64,000 nt of DNA. Source: Eucommia ulmoides (lineage: Eukaryota; Streptophyta; Magnoliopsida; Garryales; Eucommiaceae). Position 1 is the stretch's first letter. Each line of letters opens with the position of its first letter. The notes beneath the pieces were generated by a model, which did not search any database, was not told the DNA's origin, and worked only from the letters and a program-made list of their open reading frames with translations. The translations under genes and the position numbers were made by a program. The DNA is taken from NCBI GenBank assembly GCA_016647705.1, contig CM028335.1:12352905-12416904 (forward strand), given 5' to 3'. This document shows positions 45,295 through 57,655 of the stretch, piece after piece.

Positions 45295-46843
45295 AATACC
45301 TCCAAACTCGAAATTTTGCTAGTCCTCGAGCAAAACATCCACATAATATAACAAAATATAAAAACTAATTACCAAATAATAACTAAAAACACTTAAACAA
45401 AAATGTGCAAGTTTTTATTATCATCTATTGGCCAAATGATTTTTTCCTCATCGGCCCCCAATCGTATCAAGTTCAAGCATAAATCACACCATGTGGTGTT
45501 CTAGAATTTCAATGTTCAATAATAGTAAGCGTCATTCTAGATCTTGTCAGAGTGTGTGTGATTAAACTCAAATATACAACTATCCTTTGATTATATGAGA
45601 TTATCCCTCAATAAAATTCATGACTAAAACTTTTAAGGTATAGGGAATCCATACGCCTGACCCGGGTTCTATTCTCCACTAATGTAGGCTCGGAAGTTCA
45701 TAAAGATCAAAAGGTATTGTTTCGATTTTGGAAAAATGGCCAACGGTATATAGGAAATAGAAAATAGGTTAACGTCGTTAACTTGACAATATCCAATGCA
45801 CATCGCTTGGCACAATCACACTCGAAACGCCACAGTTAAATTGGAAACAACCCTAAACAATCTATTAAGACCGACGTACTTACTTGTTAAAAAGAAACAA
45901 AAATTGTACTATATGTACATGGTTCTTTTTTCCCCAAACAAACACACCCCCAAACTTATTTGATTTGTACAATTTAAGGGGTGTATGAAATATGAACGAA
46001 AAATGACAAGTGAGTACTCGAATACTGAACCAATTAATAGCTCGCCTTAAACCCAACTGCTCACATCAAGTAGCATAACGAATACTAACTTGATTCATTT
46101 ACATTGTGCCTTTGCTTTAGTGATATTAGTTTGGAAAAAGTTCAATCGGCCAGGGTATTTGTTCAGGTGTTCAGAATTGAAATGGCATTTAGGCTTCAAT
46201 AGGGTAATGAGGGATAATGATATATCAAGGTAAGCTTAAAAGGCTCAAGCGACAAAATGACTACCTAAATTATATCTCCTGAACTACCTCGCCTAGGATT
46301 TTGCCTCGAATTTTCCCCAAATCAAGTTCTAAAATCCCTATTGTCATGAAATTGAGTGAAGGATAATCGTTTTCAAATCAATTAGATAGTGCTATATTGA
46401 GTTTACGTGCTCGTGCTTTTAGGATCTACAATAACTTTTACTATAACGATATGTCAAGCACACATAACACACATGAATGAGCTTTACGCTCGACCTCAAT
46501 AAACAATCAGGGGATAGACTCGTCATCGGGTAATGTCCCAGATGAATTCAAAACTCAACACACAACAATAATTATCCTAAACAAACATGCACATGATAAA
46601 AACAGTAAAACATAAACTACAATTAAAACATATACTAAAACATACTATACATCACCACCAACTTAACACAGGCAATGCCCAAAATGACCCGTCAGCGATC
46701 CCAATGACCTCATCTAACATGATAATGAATACGGGGGTTTGAAACAGGAGAGAGAATCTTGCCTCCGAATCAAGTCAACGGAGATGGATCTAACTTATTT
46801 TTTTTCTTGGGTTGCCTCTCAAGAAGCACTTGGTTTATGGTCG
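45295..46843 (-). other. Internal non-coding part of the second Athila-like element
   Basis: It resembles the inner edge of the element at 28251 (CTCGAGCAAAAC, ACCCCCAAACTTATT texts). No gene is recognised. Confidence 0.55.
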
Positions 46844-47509
46844 TCAGCCTGACACGCCAAAGTGCTCGTCAAAGAGCGATTTTCGCCCGTAGTACGTGTC
46901 AAATAACACCACGTATGGTTCTTGGTTTAAAATGCCCTCAAGACTAGCAAGATTTAGCATTGTTTGGTCCAAACTTTCAATAGGATGCTCCACCGGCTCA
47001 TGTAATTGGTGGGCATGGAAGAACGTTGCTAATGGCGGCAAAGGACAAGTGAGCCACATCGGATCCTCGTAGATGTGATCGTTTGGGATCGATGGTGGCA
47101 TCATATTTTGGATCTCCAATAGTGACGACTCACAATCGTCGATCCATGCTTGGGTTCCCGTCTCATTCGGATAGGCATAGTTGAACTTGCCCAAGTTCTT
47201 CCCACTCGTTTCTGGTTCCTCGTGGTGGCTTTCAATGAATGTGGCATTTGTATCTCTAAGTGCCATCACGTCTGACTCGGCCTCAATCAAGCATACTAGC
47301 TAATCGATTTGCGTCTGAAGAGACGTTACAGTCGTATCGATTTCGGTGTAGACCGTCTCGATATTGTCGAGACGATCCTCGTGCTCATTTAGTCGGTCAT
47401 TCGTCTTCCTCCAAAACGCATGAGTCTCTCTAATAAAATCAGCAAATATTTCCTCCAGAATGGGGAAAGACTCAAAGTATTGGTCTGGGGTGGCAATCCA
47501 TGGCGCCAA
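46844..47509 (-). pseudogene. Unrecognised ORF region of the Athila-like element
   Basis: Two adjoining minus-strand open stretches (47509-47300 and 47290-46844) lie about 450 bases inside the primer-binding site, where gag is expected. The first is helical and charged (RETHAFWRKTNDRLNEHEDR, then DTTVTSLQTQID), probably coiled coil. The second is acidic, with a WIDDCESSLLEIQNMMPP stretch. I do not recognise a capsid or zinc-knuckle motif and assign no function. It could be a derived gag or a protein peculiar to this non-autonomous family. Confidence 0.45.
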
Positions 47510-47968
47510 AACTAACTATCCCCCAAGCTTTGGTAGCTTGTTGAATAATTTCAACAGTGAATATCATACTCGGCCATGTCTTCCAGCAACCGATAGGCTT
47601 TGTCCGCAGTTAGTTGGTCGAAAGAGGTGGTACCGTTTCCTCCTTCAACCTACATTCTGGTTGCAGCTAGTAACCCATCGAGGAAGTTTAGTAGTTGACA
47701 CTCCCTCGGGAAACGATGATTCAAAAACCAGAACAACTATTCCTTATATCGATCCCAAGCACTATAAAACGACTTGGAATCTCATTAAAAAAAATGCAAA
47801 AACACTTGTTGATGTAACACCGTCAAGCACCCTGCAGGAAAACTAAAAAAACAAAAACTACAAAGAAAAAATTATAAACGAAAGAAATACCTAAGGTAAA
47901 ATCGGGTCATTTACTTACAATATCTATAATAATAAAAAAACCAATTCCTGACAACTGCGCCAAAAACT

Positions 47969-49360
47969 TGGTGGCATGTAATTAACGCACGCCACTCTCA
48001 CCACAAGTAAACGGGTCAAATTTTAGTAAAGGTTGGGAGAGTAGGGGTATCGTGTTCACAAGGATTGGCTGAGATTATTATTGAATACCGCGATTCTCAT
48101 AACCTAATTTTATCTAGGCGAAATAAATGTGTTTATAATTAAATAATATTAATACTAAGTTAATTAATCTAATTATACTAATACTGATATGAGATGTTTA
48201 GGAAAAAGATTGCCTAGGGATTAACTTTATTTACAAAAATATGTTTGGTCTCGTTTTAGTTTACGTTAACGGCATTTGACTTATCTGCCAATCTCGATTC
48301 GTAAACTCACTCGCCACCTCTCCCGAGTATAAGATGAGTGAATATATAACTTTGCGTCAATGAAGAAGTCCCCTTTAACGTCTTAATGACACTACGTCAC
48401 ATGAGTCTCGCCCCAACTTCATTGATTCCACACTTTTCAACTCCATTCCGTGTTATTAGATCGTCGCGTTGTGTTTACCCTAGTCCGAATCTGGGATTAC
48501 CTCTCTCGAGTGTCAAACCCCGTATTCTCTAATTATCTAAACAAGCATAATATCAAAGAATAATAGTAACACAATCAAAATAGTGAAGAACAACCATTAA
48601 CGAAACACAAACTCAAACAAATAATATTTTCATAAAATATATTAATCCCAAAGACAATCTATGTTTAGCTAACGGCCATAACCGTATATACAATTAATAA
48701 TGAGCTAAATATGCTCGAATAATAATCCAAAGTTAAAAAATAAAGAAAGAAACGAGAGAAAGTAGCCGTAGTCCGAAGATATGACGCTAAAAATAATTCA
48801 GAATCGCTTCTCCTTCTTCACAGCGTATTCTTCTCCTTTGAAATTGGTTGAGCTTTCCCAAAACCTCTCTCTAAAATATCCTAAGCCTAATGGAGCTCTT
48901 ATGGCCGGAGGAGAAGAAATGAGAAGAAATAGAGAACAAAAATATCCTAAAAAATATCTAAATCTACTATAGAGTGACTGCCACGGCGGTGGGCATGTCA
49001 GCACAGTCTTCGCCGCAACAGTGGAGGCAATGGTGGGTGTAAGGACTTCTCTGCAGTTTCACCGCTGTGGCAGTGAGTTTACAGCAACTTTAGGCCCCTC
49101 TCTGCATATTCATCGTCGCGGCAGTGGTCTGGACATCGCGAAAGTGGACTGCTGTTCTGAATATTGCCTTCGTACCTATTTTCCCACTGTTCTTCCACCG
49201 TTTTTTTATCCGATTTGATCGTTATTGATCTGTTTTCATGTATTTTCACCTCAAACACCTGATTTATACAAAAAACACACAAAAACGTATTAAAACATAA
49301 TAAACATACTCGAAAACTAATAAATTCGATTTGAAAATAGATAGGTAAATTATACCTATC

Positions 49361-49361
<1 letters not shown>
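47969..49361 (-). mobile_element. 5' LTR of the second Athila-like element
   Basis: 1393 bp. The text CCACCTCTCCCGAGTATAAG and a CAAACCCCGTATTCT text parallel LTR B at 31700-31920. The palindrome region corresponding to CCGCCTAGGCGG is altered here to CACGGCGGTGG and CACCGCTGTGGCAGTG forms (48975-49130). Confidence 0.75.
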
Positions 49362-49459
<98 letters not shown>

Positions 49460-49500
49460 AAGAAGAAGAAGCAGAAGAAGAAAAAGAAAGAAAAAAAAAA
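49362..49500. repeat. Compound (AAT)n/(AAG)n microsatellite
   Basis: (AAT)n from 49362 to about 49429, then (AAG)n to about 49470, then an A-rich purine run. The same compound tract, shorter, is at 53748-53780 in the other LTR, so it is part of the Tekay-like LTR. Confidence 0.95.
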
Positions 49501-51195
49501 AGTGATCAAAACCTATTACTTAAACACCAAACATAATAGATCAATGATAAATAAAAAGCAACTAGAAAAAAGAAAAAGATCAAAACATCATTATTTATAT
49601 ATATGCATATATATGTTAGTATGTTTTGGTGAGAGAAGATAATCTGGCTTGGATTTTGGTTCTGGACTTCAGGTAGAATTTCTAACCCTTTTAATATATG
49701 TATTTAATTTCCTATTGTGTGATTTTTGTTATTATTGCTATAGAATTTTAATTGTTAAATTTTATAAAATAATTATGATTATGTGAAAATTATGTGTAAT
49801 ACATGTTTATGTATTTAATTGTTGCATTAAAATTAGATACACGTATGAGAGGGGTTGAAATTCTACTGAGCGTTGGCTTACAACCCCACAGTTTTGATTG
49901 TAAAGTTGGTGAGAACGAAATTGCACCAAGAGTTTTATTTGAATTTTTATTTAAATTTGTATTAATTGTATTTATTATTTTCTATTGTAAAAATTAACTC
50001 GATGATTCGATAATTATAATTACAAATTATAATTGTTAGTAAATTTTTCTTTCTACAACTCTATAGGAGAAATGTTGACATGCTAAACCATTATTATTAT
50101 GGTTGCGACCATAATAAACCATATAAGTGACGATAATAGTATATGGCTAATTAACTAATAATGACTTATTAGTATATGGTTTATGATTGTAATTATTGCA
50201 ACTTATAATTATAATTACAAATTATAATTATTAGTAAATGGCGACGAGAATTTTATTTGAATTTCTATTTACAATAATTGTATTTATTATTCACTATTGT
50301 AAAATTGATTCGATAAATCGATAAATTATAAATGTTGCCGTTGTATTGTAAAAATTCTCAAATTTATGTAAAAAAAATTTGGATGTTTGATTTTAATTTT
50401 AATTCTCCAAGGGAAGAAATCGTGTGGCGGCCTTGGAAACCATTTATTTATAAATGGTAAAATATTCGAGGAATTAATTCTCCAACGGGAGAAACCATAG
50501 TTGTAGCCTTGGAAAACTGGGTCGTTACAGAGTGGTATCAAAGTATAGGTTTGCGACCTCCCTAAACTTGGGTTATGGTACCCATTACTCATAATAAACA
50601 AAGTAATATTTAAAATAAAATAAAATCATATCATTGATTATAAATCAAAGAAAAAAAATTGAAAAATCTAAACATGGTAAACACATAGACTATGTACAAG
50701 TGAGTATTTGTATCAAATTGAAGGCATGGTAACATACCTGTCTTTGTTATATTATAATAAATAGTTTATAAGCGCATAATATTTCTAAGTACATGTTAAT
50801 TTAACTACATTCATCTGTGTTACATATCGCTTGTTGTACCTTATATATATATAATTGTACTAGTGTTTATGGATGTATTTAGTAATATTTTAATTCTCCT
50901 TGGACATATAGGTCGTACTAATATTATGGCATTAGGTGGTATTATGTCCATGTGTAGAATACTGTCCTTTTGAGGTCCATTTTATGGGTTTGAAAACTAG
51001 CCTATCTGGTCGATACTTCTTTAACTACTCATTAGCTGATTCGAGACTAGATATTTCCTTCCCATATATTTCTCATTCTCCTTGCATCTTGGAAAACAGG
51101 AAAGAATATTTAGAAAAGAAAATAAGTCTTTTGTTAGTGTCGTGTTGATAGTAGACGATAGGATAAACTATTAAAAGGATCGGTTTAAAGGTGTT

Positions 51196-52560
51196 TAGTG
51201 TCTTCTATATAAATTATTAAATTATATTTTTTCGTATTAAATTGTGAAAAAAGGCCTTGCTGAAAATGGACCGTTTTACGATGATTAATGGATCAAGTGA
51301 ATTTTTAAGTGTAAAGATTGATTTTTATTATCTAGTTATGTTATACTCGTTTTGTCAAGAGGACATGTCCTGCGAGATATTGTTGGTCCTTATAGGAGGA
51401 AATATCCTGTAGGACGTTGTTATTGTGACCTGACAGGAGGGCAAGTCCTGCAAGTGGTTGAATATATTGTTGGTATGTTGAAACCTGACAAAAGGGCAAG
51501 TCCTGCAGGTAATTGATTATGTTGTTGATATGGTAGTTTATACCATTATGTTACTCCTACCATTGGAGATATTAAATGGTCCTGACACTGATAGCCACTT
51601 TAGATGACACTGTTGTCCAGGTTACGATACTATCGTAACTCCCAATCGTGAGGTGAAACAATTATATGGCAAGCAAGAAAATATATGTGTGATATTTTAT
51701 TATATATCAAAATAATTTGTTTCATTATTTTAAATGTATCATTTTATTGTGATGACAACAGTGAAATTTTATTTCAGCTCAGTGTACGGCTATATTTATA
51801 TTATATTTTAAAAAGTAGTGTTTGATAAATATACTTGATCCATAAATAATTTTATATTATGAAGACAAGTACACTGATAAACTGAGGATATTGTCTTCTA
51901 TGTAAATTGTCAAATTATATTTTCGTACTAAAATGTGGAAAGAAAATATTTATTAAAATGAATTATTTTATAACATGATGCAGATCAAGTAAATTTCTAA
52001 AGGCGAAAAGTGATTTTATTATTCAACTATGCCATAATTTGTCTCGTCAGGAGATCATGTCCTGTGAGATGTGGTTGATCCTTACAAGAGGGCATGTTCT
52101 GTAAGACGTTATGTTATGATATGTCAAGATGGCAAGTCCTATAGGTGGTTGATATCTGTTGTTGTTGTTGTTGTTGTTGTTGTTGACGATGATGATTATC
52201 ATCATATGGTGGTTTATACCACGTGTTAACTCCTACCATTGGAGATATTAAATAATCCTAATACTGATTGCAACATTAAATTACATAGATGGACAAGTTA
52301 CAGTATCGTTATAACCTTCGGTCGTGAGATAAACGATCCTATGGCAGGCTAGGAAGTATGGTATTTTATTATATACGAATGAGTTGACTAGTTGATTTAA
52401 ATTCGAATATTCTATTTCGATGATATTTTCATTGGGATTTGAATACAGTCCAGTGTGGCTATATTTTGTTAGAAAATTGATTTTGATAAAAAAAAAACAC
52501 TTGATCCATAAATGATTTTTGTATTATGAAGACAGTACACCGATAAAATATTCAGATAGA
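51196..52560 (+). repeat. Two tandem ~690-bp units inside the Tekay-like derivative
   Basis: Starting with GTCTTCTATATAAATT (51196) and GTCTTCTATGTAAATT (about 51893), each unit runs through CAAGTCCTGCAGG-type minisatellites, CTCCTACCATTGGAGATATT, a TATCGTAACTCCCAATCGTGAG-type text and ends near GAAGACA(A)GTACAC. The same block occurs once, inverted, inside the solo LTR at 5705-7643. A (GTT)n run lies at 52160-52183. Confidence 0.8.
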
Positions 52561-52659
52561 TATTGCTCTATTACTAATAATAGATGGAGTCGGAGTGTAG
52601 GGTAATTGTTAAAAATTTTGGGGGTTATGTGTAATATTTTTATATATATTTTATGTGAG

Positions 52660-52920
52660 TATTGAACTCGTTACGTTATGTGACTTTGGATACGCAATTA
52701 TGTATTTGAGATGTATTTATATGATTGAGAGGTTTTTAGGTGTTTTGATATGTATTTATGTGTTTACAGATGTATTTATATAATTGACACGTATTTATAT
52801 GTTTCGAGGTGTATTTATGTGGTTGACACGAATTTACCTATATTGAGACGTATTTGGGTACTTTAAGACGTATTTATGTGGTTGAAAGGTATTCATGTGT
52901 TTTCATACGTATTTTAGAAA
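52660..52920 (+). repeat. Degenerate ~28-30-bp minisatellite
   Basis: The text TGTATTTAT(A/G)TG(A/G)TTGA recurs about eight times with drift. It is non-coding. Confidence 0.7.
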
Positions 52921-53396
52921 ATCCGTTATTTAAAGTTTGGATTGTGTTGATATTTTATGAAAAAGTTTACAAGGTTATTGAAATTTCGATGTGAAAATTG
53001 AAAATGATTATATTTAGACTCATGGGATAGTCCACGAGAAATTTGGGCTATCTATTAGTTATGATGTTGGCTGCGATATGTTAGCTTGAGATATCAGATA
53101 AAATTGATGAACGCTAGTTATGAGATATGACAGTGGACTTGAAAAATCATGCCAAGTGAAAACAAATTATTGAAGTCATAGATCTGTTGGAATTGAGATA
53201 GACTCAATCTAGTGAGACTATCATAATATTTTAAAGATATATTGTGATTTATTGCTATTTTTATCAAAACAACACAGCGAGAGAGTGGTGCTGAGTTTCG
53301 GTTATTATTTAACCAAGAGTGACTAGTACGGTGCGATTCTAAATTATTATTATTTGAATAAAATTTTGAGGATGAAATTTATTTAAGGGGGTAGAT

Positions 53397-54868
53397 TGTA
53401 ATTCTTCGATAAAATTTATATTTTTAAAATATTATTTTATATAAGTTTAATATTTTTGAGATGTTTTGTATATTTATGATGTAAATAATATTTGATAATT
53501 TTTGGGGGTTAAATGTTAATTTTAAATTGATTTTAGAAATTTTGGGACTATTGTTTTATTTAAAATATATTTTTTATAGTTTTAAGATATAATTAATGTT
53601 TTCTTTATTTTAAAGGGGGATAATGTGTAAATAAATAAATGATTGAATTTGTTTCCTTCGCACCAAAGGAAACAAATCCCACCATGAGTTATATATAATA
53701 TGCACATATGTGCATATATACTACTTGTGTCTATACTTAATAAATATAATAATAATAATATAATAATAAGAAGAAGAAGAAGTAATCAAAACCAATTACT
53801 TAAAGACCAAACAAAATAAATCAATGATAAATAAAAAGCAATTGGAAAAATGAAAAATATCAGAACATCATTCTTTATATATATACATATATACGTTAAT
53901 ATGTTTTGGTGCGAGAAAGATAATCTGGCTTAGATTTCGGTTGGGATTTCGGTTGCGAATTCAGGTAGAATTTTTAACTCTTTTAATATATGTATTTAAT
54001 TTTCTTATTATGTGATTTTTGTTATTTTTGTTGTTAAATTTTAACTGTTAAATTTTATGAAATAATATTGATTATGTGGAAACTATGTGTAATACTTGTT
54101 TATGTGTTTAATTGTTGCATTTAAATTAGATACACGTATGAGAGGGGTTGAAATTTTACTAAGCGTTGGCTCACAATCTCACAATGTTTTGATTGTAGGG
54201 CCGGTGAGAACGAAACTGCGCTGAAAGTTTTATTTGAATTTCTATTTAAAATTGTACTAATTGTATTTATTATTTACTGTTGTAAAAATTGACTCGATGT
54301 TTCGATAATTATAATTACAAATTATAATTATTACTAAATTTTTCTTTTTACCACTCTGTAAGAAAAATGTTGACACGCTAAACCATTATTATTATGGTTG
54401 CTACCATAATAAACCGTATAAGTGGCAATAATAGTATATAGCTAATTAACTAATAATGACTTATTAGTATATGGTTTATGATTTTAATTATCGCAACTTA
54501 TAATTATAATTAAAATTTATAATTATTAGTAAACAACGATGAGAATTTTATTTGAATTTTTATTTGAAATAATTGTATTTATTATTCACTGTTGTAAAAT
54601 TGATTTGACAAATTGACAAATTATAATTGTCGCCATCGCATTGTAAAAATTCTTAGATTTATGTAAAAAAATATTAGACGTTTGGTTTTAATTTTAATTC
54701 TCCAATGGGAGAAACCACATGGCATCCTTAGGAAACTGGGCCGTTACAGAGATATTAGAGTGGAATTAATGGTAATACTAATTTATTTATAAATGGTGAA
54801 ATATTCGGGGTGTTAATTCTCCAACGGGAGAAACCGTAGTGGCGACCTTGGGAAATCGAGTTGTTACA
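53397..54868 (+). mobile_element. 3' LTR of the Tekay-like derivative
   Basis: 1472 bp, from TGTAATTCTTCG to GAGTTGTTACA. It contains a 12-bp-arm hairpin at 53647-53677, the compound microsatellite, and a duplicated LTR-end block. GGGCCGTTACAGAGA at about 54735 comes before the real end. Confidence 0.8.
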
Positions 54869-55330
54869 AAAAGCTTACCATTTACATAGAACTAAACCTT
54901 CAAATTAATAAAAAGAAAACAAAATTTCACAAATCCAGTAGTACATAGATTAAAAAAAATGCAATGTAGGTTCAAACCAAAAAAATCATGAACCCCCAAA
55001 TCCTAATAATCAAATTACCTACATGAATCTAATCAAGCCATAATCACTATCTCAAATAATTTCGCGGAACCAAATTTTGGAAAAAATATAGAGAGGGAGA
55101 GAAATTTGCCTCGAGATGGCAAACATGTGCAACAGACGTGATGGCACAACAATGACTTAGACAGAGAAAGGGAGAGAGATGTGGCAGCGATGGGTGGAGG
55201 TGAAGAGTGAGATTGGGAGACCAAATGGGTAAGGGATGGTGACGTGGAATAGCTTGGAGAACATGTGAGCAAGAGACAAGTTGACCAAAAAGACAGAACT
55301 CGAACCTCGGACATCTTTGAATGGGTTGAC
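54869..55330. other. Intervening DNA, nothing recognised
   Basis: About 460 bases between the Tekay-like LTR and the Tat LTR remnant. Two overlapping minus-strand frames exist here but show only low-complexity Ser/Leu/His text, and I do not call a gene. Confidence 0.5.
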
Positions 55331-55570
55331 CAAAAAGCACGGAACTCAAGACTACTCTACTCCATCTCAGCATGGAAAAGACAGGTATCCTATGATTGGA
55401 ACATGCCGTTGTTGTTAACCAAAATTCAACATCAATAGTTTGACGCCGTCTGTGGAAAACGCATAAAAAGCCTTCCTCAAGTCATCAACTTACTGCCCGG
55501 CTAAGACATGATGATCACAAGGTCTGGTCAGATCATTCAATAAAAATATTAGAATGCTGCGGTGAATAGC

Positions 55571-56830
55571 AACCAGAACAGAGAAATTTCAAGGGTTCCC
55601 AGGTCGGACTCTAGGGCCCTAGTCCCCATCCTGATTGACGAAGGAAATTTACCCCCATAGGGTAGACGGGACCCTTTACATTGCCCTTATGAGACTTTGT
55701 GGGGGTAAACTTCTGAAGTCGCTGAAGCATCGAGGATCGACAATTAGGAACACCGCCTTGGCGAGTTCCAAGGCTACTTCCAAGTCCTCATCTCTTGCTT
55801 GACACTGACCTCCGTCAAGAGGGGATCGACTCTCTAGATTGTAGGGCGAGAGGAGCACCCCCAAGAGTTAGAAGATTGCATGATCCATTCCAATAAACAT
55901 GTACCGAGGGCCCGACCTCGGCCTCGTAATCGAGGAGTGAGGGAGTAAGACTTAGCTCCCTCCACTACCTCGGGTTCACCATCACCGCCCTCACAAAGGT
56001 ACCAAAATGAGGACCATTCAAAGTCCCACCCGGACAAAACACCTAACTATACCACGAGATCTGAGCACTAGGTCTGCTGTGTGCAGGAGGTGGGCTCCTA
56101 TTCTCCACCGACCAGAAAATAAGGTACTTGGGCAGCGGCTAGGTAGGTAAGGGCATCGCCCAGGTGTGAAGCCATCGTGGAATGCCGCCTCACCTATGTG
56201 GAAGTAGTCATCCACTAACTATAGGGCATGAGGGGAGTGACGGATCGAGGTGAGGTCCCCTTTCAGAGAAGACATCCTGGATGAGATGGTGCCCTACAGA
56301 TTTGTCCACCCCTAGATGACTCGTTTTTAGGGGACCTCGGACCCTACAGATCATCTCTCTATCTTCAAGTTCCACATGAACATGCCCATCGCATTCGTGG
56401 ATCTGAGATGCCAGTCTTTCCCTCCCACTCTCACCGGAGCTGTCCAGTTATGGTTCAGAGACTTGGCCACAGCCTCAATCTTCACTTTCTTTAAGCTTGA
56501 GTAACTTTTCCTCTCTCGGTTCAGCCGCTCCTAGCAAAAGCCGAAAACCATGGCACATATCCTTGCTTTCTAGCAGAAGCTCAGTGAGAACCTTGGCGAC
56601 TATGTGGATATATTTGAGAGAGAGTCCGTCGCATGTTAGGACCTCTTAAACATCATGGCCTTGAATGTTTTCATCGACGGACTTAGGCATAGGAGGTTGT
56701 CCTATGACCTCTGCTCGAACCCCGCCCCCAATCTTCATACTGCTTTTGACCACGGCACCCGCTTCGACAACACTGACTTGAGGATCAAGATTAGAAGAGA
56801 GTGAGAAGGGGTTACGAGGAAGAAAGAAAA
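55571..56830 (+). pseudogene. Tat-type gag remnant
   Basis: Plus-strand capsid text is recognisable at about 56340-56720: TDHLSIFKFHMNMPIAF, GAVQLWFRDLATASI, LFLSRFSRS and NVFIDGLRHRR. It parallels the gag at 40447-40004 almost word for word, placing both in one family. It is a fossil with many breaks. Upstream text (about 55870-56220) is a Pro/Arg-rich N-terminal region. Confidence 0.75.
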
Positions 56831-57194
56831 AAAAATGAGAAGATAAGGGCCTGGGTAAAGCATGGAGCTTGAAGAAGTTCCAAGAAGACAAGTCACAGAG
56901 CCCCGCCGAGCTCTACTTTTCGAGATGTCGTTGCTCGGATATCTCCAGAGGGGAACACACTTGAAGCTCATCTTGGCTCAGTTCTTGAAATGCTCAGTTA
57001 TTCCCTGCTTGGCCATCCCTGTTCAGGAATCTCCTATTTGTTAATCTCTTACTCTGCCTAGACGCCCAAGTATAGATTGGGGCCATCCCCAATGGGAGAC
57101 CTCTGAGCTTCATCTGAGCTCGATCTTGAGTTTTACCACGATTGAGGACAAACCACAGATGAGTACTGCGAGTCAAGAATCGAGCGCAACACAA

Positions 57195-57655
57195 AGGTAG
57201 AGTCGAGCAGCCCTCCGTCCTACCATGAACGAAGATGAGCAACCCTCCAGTCTTTCTACAAGTGTTGCGTAGAGGCGGAGCCGAGTAGCCCTTCATCCCA
57301 CCATGGATAGAGCCCGAGAAACCCTCCAGCCTATCTATAAGTACAGAGCAGAGGTAGAGATAAACAATTCTCCTCCTACCATAGACAAAGACAAGTAGCC
57401 CTCTAGCAATTCTACAAGCGAAGTTCAAAGGCGGGGCCAAGTGGCCCTTCATCCCACCATGGACGGAGATGAGTAGCCCTTCCAGCCTATATACAAGTAT
57501 AATGTAGGGGCAGAGCTGAGTAACATTCCATCCTTCCATGGATGGAGACAATATCCCTCCAACTGATCTATAAATAAAGTACAGAGGCGGAGTTGAATTG
57601 CCCTCTGTCCCGCCATAGACAGAGATGAGCAACCCTCCAACCTATCTACAAGAAG
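57195..57655 (+). repeat. 76-78-bp tandem repeat, about six copies
   Basis: Each unit reads roughly AGAGGCGGAGCCGAGTAGCC, then CTTCATCCCACCATGGA, then GATGAGCAACCCTCCAGCC. The period near 78 (26 codons) keeps a 212-residue minus-strand frame open (57632-56994) with a repeated VHGG-type text. I take this as a by-product. The unit is related to 1440-1570. Confidence 0.85.

Larger units (their letters stand above)
45204..49361 (-). mobile_element. Second Athila-like non-autonomous element
   Basis: The right LTR is complete (47969-49361, from TGGTGGCATG to ATACCTATCA) and is followed on its inner side by a primer-site text (minus strand GTTTTTGGCGCAGTTGTC, about 47950-47968). Only the last ~91 bases of the left LTR remain (45204-45294). 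The internal part is 2.7 kb with a purine tract (minus strand CGAGTTTGGAGGTATT), one ORF region and no pol. It is related to the element at 26581-32855 but clearly diverged. Its right flank is an (AAT)n tract inside a Tekay-like LTR. Confidence 0.75.
49362..54868 (+). mobile_element. Tekay-like Ty3/Gypsy derivative without coding capacity (LARD-like)
   Basis: The left LTR (visible from the microsatellite to 50529) ends GGGTCGTTACA and is followed by GAGTGGTATCAAAGTATAGG, an initiator-Met type primer site (50533-50549). The right LTR (53397-54868, 1472 bp) starts TGTAATTCTTCG after GAGGATGAAATTTATTTAAGGGGG, a purine tract of the Tekay/Del kind (about 53370-53391). The 2.9 kb between contain no gag or pol, only repeats. 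The left LTR's outer part is missing, because it abuts the Athila-like element. No target duplication can be tested. Confidence 0.8.

Noticed and set aside
49264-49509. Leu/Phe-rich frame resembling a membrane segment
   Set aside because: Translation of the (AAT)n/(AAG)n tract on the opposite strand.
55033-55373. Two overlapping minus-strand frames of about 100 codons
   Set aside because: Ser/His/Leu-rich low-complexity text overlapping an LTR remnant, with no motif or start context of note.
56994-57632. Long minus-strand frame of 212 codons with a repeated text
   Set aside because: It lies over a ~78-bp tandem repeat (26 codons), which keeps one frame open. There is no family resemblance, and the plus strand is a Tat element interior.
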